Both the position numbers and the translations under genes were made by a program. The notes beneath the pieces are model-generated. The model saw nothing but the letters and a program-made list of their open reading frames with translations. It did not search any database and was not told the origin of the DNA. Of a DNA stretch of 6,572 nucleotides, positions 1-6,572 are shown one piece after another; the first letter of the stretch is position 1; each line of letters opens with the position of its first letter. This stretch comes from Gulosibacter massiliensis (GTDB lineage Bacteria; Actinomycetota; Actinomycetes; Actinomycetales; Microbacteriaceae): NCBI GenBank assembly GCA_943325745.2, contig CALPQP020000045.1, positions 1-6,572 of the forward strand. Reading direction: 5' to 3'.

Positions 1-160
1 CAACACGCTGCCCTCGTTCATTTACACGGCGGCCGCCCGAGGGATCCCGGCCGAGGCGAACGTTCTCGCGTCCGCGGTGTTCATCCTCGCGATTCTCGCG
101 GTCGTCATCACTCAGGTGGGTGGCGAAATCAGCCGCCGCCGACTGAAAGCCAGCGCCTAG
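1..160 (+). CDS. C-terminal end of an ABC-transporter permease, PotC-like (partial at the left edge)
   Basis: Only the last 53 codons are present; the first complete codon begins at base 2 and the stop is TAG at 158-160. The fragment starts NTLPSFIYTAAARGIPAE, continues with a hydrophobic stretch (roughly fragment residues 22-38) that fits a final membrane helix, and ends in a short basic tail (SRRRLKASA). The pattern TLP..IY....RG..PE.N.LA followed by a last helix is typical of inner-membrane permease subunits of spermidine/putrescine-type importers (PotC family). Related iron or phosphonate permeases cannot be excluded from so short a piece. The gene converges with the asparaginase gene and the two stops interlock within CTAG at 157-160, leaving no space for a separate terminator. 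The substrate-binding, ATPase and partner permease genes would lie to the left, outside the window. Confidence 0.72.
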   Translation, partial: NTLPSFIYTAAARGIPAEANVLASAVFILAILAVVITQVGGEISRRRLKASA

Positions 161-1119
161 ACACTGACGGTGAGACGTCCGACGACGGCATCACCGCCGT
201 TAATCGGCGCGACGAGTTCGTCGATGAGGTCTTCGGCGATGGAACGACCGATGACGCCGTGACGCGCGAACAGGGTGACCGCGGCCGCGGTGTTCGCCCG
301 CTGAGAGCCGTCGAGACACTTGATGGCGACCGCGATTCCCTCGCGGGCGATGATAAGCACGCCCTCGGCTCCAATCTTGGCAATTGCGTCGGTGCTTTCG
401 ATGACGCGCGTGTTGTCGCGACCCGGTCCGTCCAGCGCCCAGGCGTTCGCGCGAATCGCATTGACGAGGCGCTCGGCATCCGAATCGTGTCCATCCGTTG
501 CCCGGGCGATGCCGGTCCCCAGGTCGCGAAGGCTCATGCCGTACAGCGGCGCTCCGCAGCCATCGACTGCCGGCCAGATCTTTTTCGCCCCGGTGAATTC
601 TTCGACGACCGCGCGAATGAGCACCTGGAGGGGGTGTTCGGGTTGCAGGTAGGTCTGTGTGTCCCAACCGTTGGCGACGCACGCCCGCAGGAACGCGGCG
701 TGCTTACCGGAGCAGTTCATCGTGACCCGCTGTGGGCCTTCGCCCGCAGCAATCCGGTCGGCCTTGTCGTTGTAACCGAGTGGCCAATCGGTGGGGCATC
801 CGAGGTCGTCGACGCCGAGGTGGTCGTGCGCGAGCATCGCCTCAATCGCGTCAGTGTGACGATGAGAACCGCAGTGACTTGCGGTCGCGAGCACTAGCTC
901 AACACCCTCGAGTTGTGCACCGGCCCTCAGTGTGGCGATCGCTTGAAAGGGTTTGAGGGTCGAGCGCGGAAAAATCGTCGCATCGATATCACCACCGGAC
1001 TCGATCACCGAGCCGTCGCGGTCGATGACGACAAACGCACCAATGTGACGCGATTCAACGAGACCGTTTCGGTCGAGGGAAGCGAGTTCGACGCACCCCT
1101 CAACCGACAGCGGATGCAT
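157..1119 (-). CDS. ansA: L-asparaginase, thermolabile Rhizobium etli-type family (asparaginase II, PF06089)
   Basis: This 320-residue cytoplasmic enzyme should hydrolyse L-asparagine to aspartate and ammonia. It belongs to the structurally distinct R. etli AnsA family, not the E. coli AnsA/AnsB type. Family signatures are visible in order: RSTLKP with an SxxK pair at Ser53 and Lys56; SHCGSHRH at 81-88; NCSGKH with Cys136 and Lys139; and DGCG with Asp186 and Cys188. These match the Ser/Lys dyad and the Cys/Lys/Cys metal-site residues known from the R. etli enzyme. Length is about that of the family. The ATG at 1119 shares its A with the TAA stop of gabT (TAATG), and I see no good ribosome binding site before it, which points to translation coupled to gabT. 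There is no signal peptide. Its place beside GABA and polyamine-type genes suggests nitrogen scavenging. A related amide substrate is possible, so the exact substrate is inference. Confidence 0.9.
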   Translation of the reverse strand: MHPLSVEGCVELASLDRNGLVESRHIGAFVVIDRDGSVIESGGDIDATIFPRSTLKPFQAIATLRAGAQLEGVELVLATASHCGSHRHTDAIEAMLAHDHLGVDDLGCPTDWPLGYNDKADRIAAGEGPQRVTMNCSGKHAAFLRACVANGWDTQTYLQPEHPLQVLIRAVVEEFTGAKKIWPAVDGCGAPLYGMSLRDLGTGIARATDGHDSDAERLVNAIRANAWALDGPGRDNTRVIESTDAIAKIGAEGVLIIAREGIAVAIKCLDGSQRANTAAAVTLFARHGVIGRSIAEDLIDELVAPINGGDAVVGRLTVSV

Positions 1120-2451
1120 TAGCGAGCGGAAAGGGCTTCGTCGATAAGTGCAACAGCGTCAAGCAATAGTTCATCGCTCGTGGTGACCGGAGGGAGGAAG
1201 CGCAACACGTTTCCGTAGGTACCCGCCGAGAGCAGCAGGAGCCCTTTCTTGATCGCGTAGGCCGTGATGAACGGGACGACGTCTGACATCGGAGTGTCGG
1301 TTCCTGGCTCGGTGAATTCGATCGCCTGCATCGCGCCGATACCGCGGACATCGCCAATGATGTTGTGCTTCTTCTGCAAGTCGAGAAGTGCTCCGCCGAG
1401 AACGCGCCCGACTCGTTGGGCTTCACCCATGAGGTCGCGCTTCTCGATTTCTTCGAAAATCTGAACCGCAGCGGCGGCCGACATCGGGTTTCCACCGAAG
1501 GTTCCACCGAGACCACCGACGTGGCTGGCGTCCATGATGTCCGCACGCCCAGTAACGGCAGCGATGACGAAACCGCCTCCGACGCCCTTGGCGGTGGTCA
1601 CGAGGTCGGGAACCAGACCGAAGTGATCCGAGGCGTAATACGCACCGGTGCGCATGATGCCCGACTGAACCTCGTCCGAAACATAGACGATTCCGTTGTC
1701 GTTACACCACTTCTGGAGAGCGGGAAGATAGCCATCCGCGGGGACGATAAAATCCGCCCTCACCCTGGATGGGCTCAACCACGAGACAGGCCAAATCAGT
1801 TGCGCCGGCACGTTTATCGAGCCACGAGATGGTGCGAGCAGCCGCTTCGGCGCCAGACAGCTTGTCGTGGAAGGGGTACGAGTTGGGCGCGTGGTGGATG
1901 TCACCAGCAAAAGGACCAAAACCGAGGTTGTACGGCATCGCCTTGAAGTTCATCGACATCGTGAGGTTGGTGCGACCGTGGTAGCCGTGATCGACGACGG
2001 CGACTCCGGGGCGACCGGTGAACTTGCGGGCAATTTTGACCGCGTTCTCGACGGCTTCGGCACCCGAGTTCAACAAAACCGACTTCTTGGCAAAGTTTCC
2101 CGGTGTGTGCTGGGCGAGCAATTCGCACAGGCGAACATACGACTCGTAACCGGTGACCGTAAACAGGGTGTGTGTGAAACGCTGTGCCTGCTCGAAGGCT
2201 GCCTCAATCACCGCATCGTCCGCGTGACCGATGGTGTTGACGCCAATACCGCCTCCCATATCGACGATGTGGTTGCCATCAACGTCAACGAGGATTGACC
2301 CCTTTGCGCGCTCGATGTACACAGGGAAAGTTGCACCGACACCGGCGGAAACGGCGTTCTTTCGGCGCTCGTGAAGGGCGAGGGACTTTGGTCCGGGAAT
2401 TTCGGTGACGACGAGACGCTCTTGGGTCACATCCGTGGTTACGCTGTTCAT
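1119..2451 (-). CDS. gabT: 4-aminobutyrate aminotransferase, interrupted by a +1-base frameshift
   Basis: This PLP-dependent class-III aminotransferase transfers the amino group of GABA to 2-oxoglutarate, giving succinic semialdehyde and glutamate. Removing one T from the coding-strand T4 run (plus-strand AAAA, 1749-1752) gives 443 residues, the usual length for actinobacterial GabT. Signatures in the repaired protein are LNSGAEAVENAVKIAR at 128-142, DHGYHGRT at 154-161, VEPIQGEGG at 225-233 (Glu226), SDEVQSG with Asp259, and TTAKGVGGG with the Schiff-base Lys288. As written, translation from 2451 leaves the frame after GGF (residue 234) and stops at 1702 as a 249-residue protein lacking Asp259 and Lys288, which should be inactive. 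Both halves look fully conserved, so the break is an assembly error or very recent. The ATG at 2451 fits the conserved N-terminus and lies 6 nt after a -10 box, so the transcript may be leaderless. It heads an operon with the asparaginase gene. Confidence 0.9.
1749..1752 (-). other. Frameshift site in gabT (one extra base in an A4/T4 run)
   Basis: The coding strand reads GGCGGATTTTATCGTC. With three Ts it reads Gly-Gly-Phe-Ile-Val-Pro-Ala-Asp-Gly-Tyr, the expected continuation after VEPIQGEGG. With four it reads Gly-Gly-Phe-Tyr-Arg-Pro and terminates soon after. The homopolymer is short, but it is the only place where the two conserved reading frames join cleanly. Confidence 0.85.
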
Positions 2452-2457
2452 AGCGCC

Positions 2458-2486
2458 ATCGTACTCCGTTGGTGTCCCAACTCCAA
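2458..2486 (-). promoter_or_regulatory. Predicted gabT-ansA promoter, probably leaderless
   Basis: On the minus strand, a -35 TTGGAG (plus-strand 2481-2486) is followed by exactly 17 bp and a -10 TACGAT (plus-strand 2458-2463). The gabT ATG begins 6 nt after the -10, where transcription would be expected to start. Each box matches 4 of 6 consensus bases. Leaderless mRNAs are common in actinobacteria. The -35 lies only 14 nt upstream of the osmC start, so the two divergent genes share this control region. Confidence 0.6.
2468..2481. promoter_or_regulatory. Candidate operator: perfect inverted repeat inside the gabT promoter spacer
   Basis: GTTGG at 2468-2472 and CCAAC at 2477-2481 form a perfect 5-bp inverted repeat around TGTC. 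It fills most of the spacer between the -35 and -10 of the gabT promoter and touches the last base of the -35. A protein bound here would block the polymerase at gabT and could also affect osmC 19 bp away. The repeat is short, so chance is possible; its placement is the main support. Confidence 0.4.
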
Positions 2487-2499
2487 TTGAGAAACGACC

Positions 2500-2970
2500 A
2501 TGAACCACAACTTCGAAATCCGACTCCGCTGGCACAACGGTAGCCCGACCGAGCGTGAAATCGGCGGTGATTATTCGCACGAGGCGATAATCACCTCGGA
2601 CAAGCACGCGGCACTCGTTGCATCCGCCGCAGGAGGCTTTGGTGGGGATGTTCGACTCTGGAACCCCGAGGAACTGCTCATGGCGGCGCTCGCGCAATGC
2701 CACATGCTCTCGTTTTTGTATGCAGCCCATGAGGCGGGCATTGAGATCGTCGATTACGTCGACGAAACCACGGGGACAATGAATTACCAGGGAGGCACCG
2801 GGGCGATGACGAGCGTGACGCTTCGGCCCACCATCGAAACCACCGCGAGCGCGGGGGACGTCGATCGCCTCCACGAGGAAGCAGAGGCGATGTGCGTGTT
2901 GCGTGCGTCCGTGAATTTCCCCGTAAACGTTGAATCTGTCACGACATTGCCTGGCGCGAACCTAAACTAG
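2500..2970 (+). CDS. OsmC/Ohr-family peroxiredoxin
   Basis: This 156-residue protein has the layout of OsmC-type thiol peroxidases, which reduce organic hydroperoxides in the cytoplasm. An N-terminal beta-rich part (FEIRLRW at 5-11) leads to WNPEELLMAALAQCHMLSF with the first reactive cysteine, Cys67. The second cysteine, Cys132, lies in AEAMCVLRASVNFPV, the family's usual helix ahead of an (S)xNFPV strand. Length is close to the family norm of 135-160. The ATG at 2500 is preceded by GAGAAA (2489-2494) at 5-nt spacing. It is divergent from gabT with 48 bp between them, and in the same direction as the FKBP gene 47 bp downstream. Codons 23-32 contain a strong inverted repeat. It could equally be a subgroup with another role, since OsmC-family proteins outside the Ohr and OsmC groups are poorly characterised. 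Confidence 0.85.
   Translation: MNHNFEIRLRWHNGSPTEREIGGDYSHEAIITSDKHAALVASAAGGFGGDVRLWNPEELLMAALAQCHMLSFLYAAHEAGIEIVDYVDETTGTMNYQGGTGAMTSVTLRPTIETTASAGDVDRLHEEAEAMCVLRASVNFPVNVESVTTLPGANLN
2566..2595. repeat. Strong inverted repeat inside the osmC coding region
   Basis: GGTGATTAT (2566-2574) is perfectly complementary to ATAATCACC (2587-2595). CGC (2576-2578) also pairs with GCG (2584-2586), leaving one bulged T at 2575 and a 5-nt loop ACGAG. As RNA this is a 12-bp stem starting about 66 nt after the start codon. As DNA the two 9-bp half-sites are 21 bp apart centre to centre, two helical turns. It includes an ATA isoleucine codon, unusual in a gene of this GC content. Confidence 0.6.
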
Positions 2971-2979
2971 AAGGTGCCC

Positions 2980-2992
2980 GCGCAGATTGCGC
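2980..2992. repeat. Short inverted repeat between osmC and the FKBP gene
   Basis: GCGCA-GAT-TGCGC is a perfect 5-bp inverted repeat with a 3-nt centre, in the 47-bp gap between the osmC stop and the FKBP start. It is too short, and lacks a T run, to be called a terminator. It could be an operator, a small leader hairpin or chance. Confidence 0.3.
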
Positions 2993-3017
2993 ACTCCATT
3001 CACACCGAAGGTTTTCC

Positions 3018-3956
3018 ATGTCGCGTATCGCTTCCGTCCTCACTGTTTCTCTCGTCGCTCTGGCGCTCGCCGGTTGTTCTGCCTCTGGCGTCGACAACTG
3101 CATTCCTTCTGGATCGGCATCCTCGGCCGTGACGGTGGAGGGCGAATTCGGTGCCGCTCCGACGATCACGCTCGAGAAGGGGCTGACCGTGACCACGACG
3201 GAGCGCTCGGTTGCTATCGCCGGAACCGGCGCTGCTGTCGCAAACGGCGACACCGTCACAATAAACTACACGCTCTTCAACGGAACGACGGGCCTCGAAA
3301 TCGAGAAGTCCGAATACACCGAAAGCTCGCCAATCCCGTATCCGATCGACACCGCTGCGACGAGCTTCGTCGGTTTGGCGAAGGCGATTTCGTGTACCGC
3401 GGTCGGATCGCGAATTGTCGCTGTCATTCCGAACGCGGAAGGCTTTGGAGCTCAGGCGGCCCAAGCAGGAATCGGGGTTGACGACACCCTGGTTTTCATC
3501 GTTGATATCACCTCAATCGCGCCAAAGCCCCTCGCCGAGGCGACCGGAACTCCGGTCGAACCGCTCGAAGGATTCCCCGAGGTTGTCTTCACCGACGGAA
3601 ACCCAACGGTCACTTTCCCCGCGGGCGAAGTTCCTAGCGACTACGCGATTGAAACCCTCATTCAGGGTGATGGCACTGTTGTCGCCGACGGCGCGACCGT
3701 CGTTGTCAACTACGAGGGCGTCAACTGGAACTCGGGCGAGGTCTTTGACTCGAGCTTCGACCGCGGTGAGCCCGCGGAGTTCAGTACCTCGGGTGTGATT
3801 CAGGGCTTCCGAGACGCACTTGTCGGTCAGAAGGTCGGCTCGCGTGTCGTCGTCATCATCCCGAGTGACCTCGGATACGGCGATGCCGGCTCGGGTGACA
3901 AGATCAAGGGCGGCGACACACTCGTGTTCGTCATCGACATCCTCGGCGTCAAGTAG
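3018..3956 (+). CDS. Lipoprotein with two FKBP-type peptidyl-prolyl cis-trans isomerase domains
   Basis: This 312-residue protein should be exported, lipid-anchored on the outer face of the membrane, and catalyse proline isomerisation during folding of exported proteins. The N-terminus is a lipoprotein signal (MSRIAS, a hydrophobic core, then LALAGC) with the lipidated Cys20. The C-terminal domain, about 220-312, is a canonical FKBP. By comparison with FKBP12 it keeps the pocket residues Tyr232, Phe243-Asp244 in VFDSS, Phe255, Val260-Ile261, Tyr287 in LGYGD and Phe304, with Phe264 in place of the usual Trp. The N-terminal domain, about 70-166, has the same fold pattern (NGDTVTINY, TAVGSRIVAVIP, DDTLVFIVDI) but lacks the FDSS motif and most pocket residues. 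Cys28 and Cys126 would both be extracytoplasmic. The start is supported by GAAGG (3007-3011), 6 nt before the ATG. Confidence 0.92.
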   Translation: MSRIASVLTVSLVALALAGCSASGVDNCIPSGSASSAVTVEGEFGAAPTITLEKGLTVTTTERSVAIAGTGAAVANGDTVTINYTLFNGTTGLEIEKSEYTESSPIPYPIDTAATSFVGLAKAISCTAVGSRIVAVIPNAEGFGAQAAQAGIGVDDTLVFIVDITSIAPKPLAEATGTPVEPLEGFPEVVFTDGNPTVTFPAGEVPSDYAIETLIQGDGTVVADGATVVVNYEGVNWNSGEVFDSSFDRGEPAEFSTSGVIQGFRDALVGQKVGSRVVVIIPSDLGYGDAGSGDKIKGGDTLVFVIDILGVK

Positions 3957-3994
3957 CCCCGGTCGCAGCACCTCCTCAGCCCGCCCTCCCACCT

Positions 3995-4091
3995 GTTTCT
4001 GCAGACAAATCCGGCTTAATCCGCGGTTACTGCAGACCTGCGGCCGATTTGGCAAGCTAGCGCGCATTTCTTCCGCTTTGTCTGCAGAAAC
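3995..4091. repeat. Imperfect 97-bp palindrome A with perfect 15-bp terminal inverted repeats
   Basis: GTTTCTGCAGACAAA at 3995-4009 is the exact reverse complement of 4077-4091. Around the same centre (4043), AATCCGCG (4018-4025) pairs with CGCGCATT (4061-4068) at 7 of 8 positions, so the symmetry continues inside. A third CTGCAGAC occurs at 4030-4037. The region is non-coding, about 40 bp after the FKBP stop. No T run follows the right arm and the enclosed segment is long, so it is not a standard intrinsic terminator. It could be a small palindromic or MITE-like repeat, a structured leader or 3' RNA element, or a protein-binding site. Confidence 0.75.
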
Positions 4092-4115
4092 CGCGGAGCT
4101 TTCCACCCTCACTCG

Positions 4116-4253
4116 TTACGTTTGTGGAAACGGTTTGGGCGAGTATTGACGTTCCTGGAAACCGAAGGCTGGGCTGAGCGTGGACTGGGTGGGACAAGCG
4201 CATCTTGTTTCCGCGAACGCGGGATATGGGCGATTTCGTTTCCACAAACGTAA
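4116..4253. repeat. Imperfect 138-bp palindrome B with perfect 17-bp terminal inverted repeats
   Basis: TTACGTTTGTGGAAACG at 4116-4132 is the exact reverse complement of 4237-4253. A second pair, 4150-4162 with 4207-4219, shares the same centre (4184.5) and pairs at 11 of 13 positions (CGTTC, two mismatches, GGAAAC). The unpaired stretches between the two stems are 17 nt on each side. I find no open reading frame that explains it. It begins 24 bp after palindrome A and ends about 150 bp before ligA. Confidence 0.75.
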
Positions 4254-4262
4254 GGATGGTGC

Positions 4263-4320
4263 GGGGGGCGGAATCGGGGGAGCGGAATCGGGGGAGCGGA
4301 ACCGGGGAGCGGAATCGGGA
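4263..4320 (+). repeat. G-rich short tandem repeat, four units of GCGGAAYCG(3-5)A
   Basis: After a six-G run at 4263-4268 come four adjacent units: 4268-4281 and 4282-4295 (both GCGGAATCGGGGGA), 4296-4308 (GCGGAACCGGGGA) and 4309-4320 (GCGGAATCGGGA). The G run shrinks 5, 5, 4, 3. Such arrays change by slippage. On the plus strand, which is the ligA coding strand, five G runs separated by 7-9 nt could form a G-quadruplex about 85-140 nt upstream of the ligA start. Confidence 0.85.
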
Positions 4321-4337
4321 GAAACGTCAGAGCAGTG

Positions 4338-4376
4338 ACTCCGCGCGGAATGTTTGGACTCACAACTACTCCGCGC
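4338..4376. repeat. Direct repeat ACTCCGCGC with 30-bp spacing upstream of ligA
   Basis: ACTCCGCGC occurs at 4338-4346 and again at 4368-4376, exactly 30 bp apart (about three helical turns). The first copy overlaps a perfect 10-bp palindrome TCCGCGCGGA at 4340-4349. The second copy covers the -35 position of the proposed ligA promoter. It may be a regulator site; the repeat is GC-rich and short, so chance is possible. Confidence 0.3.
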
Positions 4377-4391
4377 AAGTGTGCTCGCTCG

Positions 4392-4397
4392 TAGAAT
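4392..4397 (+). promoter_or_regulatory. Predicted -10 box of the ligA promoter
   Basis: TAGAAT matches the -10 consensus TATAAT at 5 of 6 bases and lies 6 nt before the GTG start of ligA, the same spacing seen at gabT. That would make the ligA mRNA leaderless or nearly so, consistent with the lack of a clear ribosome binding site. No good -35 is seen at 16-18 bp spacing (4368-4375 reads ACTCCGCG). Confidence 0.45.
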
Positions 4398-4400
4398 TGA

Positions 4401-6572
<2,172 letters not shown>

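Noticed and set aside
259..897. A 212-codon plus-strand frame
   Set aside because: It is antisense to the asparaginase gene, whose catalytic motifs are clear on the other strand; it has no recognisable domain.
2448..2459. Mini-ORF ATGGCGCTATGA (Met-Ala-Leu) overlapping the gabT start
   Set aside because: Its ATG lies inside the predicted -10 box, so it would not be transcribed from that promoter.
2452..2874. N-terminal extension of gabT up to 2874
   Set aside because: The added 141 residues are antisense to osmC and unlike any aminotransferase N-terminus. The ATG at 2451 starts at the usual family position and has a promoter directly ahead of it.
3513..4112. A 199-codon minus-strand frame opposite the FKBP gene, reaching into the intergenic gap
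   Set aside because: Most of it is a mirror of the FKBP coding strand. The part in the gap runs through palindrome A and has no recognisable protein features.
3995..4253. Intrinsic terminator for the FKBP gene
   Set aside because: The arms are separated by 67 and 104 bp, and neither right arm is followed by a T run.
4263..4320. CRISPR array
   Set aside because: The units are 12-14 bp and adjacent, with no spacers; it is a simple tandem repeat.

Overview
The window is about 60% GC and codes densely on both strands. It looks like ordinary chromosome from a high-GC Gram-positive bacterium. An actinobacterium, possibly near Microbacteriaceae, is my inference from the protein styles, the lipoprotein FKBP and two apparently leaderless promoters. 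I found no tRNA, rRNA, CRISPR array, transposase or phage gene.

Left region (1-2451). The last 53 codons of an ABC-transporter permease, most like PotC-type polyamine permeases, run rightward into the window. They converge with a leftward two-gene unit and the stop codons interlock. The unit is gabT (4-aminobutyrate aminotransferase) followed by an asparaginase of the thermolabile Rhizobium etli type, joined by an overlapping TAATG stop/start. gabT is broken as written by one extra base in a four-base A/T run (1749-1752). Both halves are otherwise well conserved, so this is either a sequencing error or a very recent mutation. Together the three genes suggest uptake and breakdown of polyamine, GABA and amide nitrogen.

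Middle region (2452-3956). A 48-bp divergent spacer separates gabT from an OsmC-family thiol peroxidase gene. The spacer holds a good gabT promoter (TTGGAG, 17 bp, TACGAT) placed for a leaderless transcript, with a perfect inverted repeat between the -35 and -10. The osmC gene carries a strong inverted repeat early in its coding region. It is followed by a lipoprotein with two FKBP-type peptidyl-prolyl isomerase domains, the second canonical and the first degenerate.

Right region (3957-6572). A 447-bp non-coding gap holds most of the unexplained structure: two adjacent long imperfect palindromes with perfect 15-bp and 17-bp terminal arms, then a G-rich tandem repeat, a 30-bp-spaced direct repeat and a -10-like box. 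The NAD-dependent DNA ligase gene ligA follows, apparently starting at a GTG at or near its transcription start. It runs off the right edge inside its BRCT domain.

The genes are familiar housekeeping or metabolic families. The intergenic palindromes, the gabT promoter/operator and the hairpin inside osmC are the parts worth a second look. I see no evidence for a new multi-gene system.
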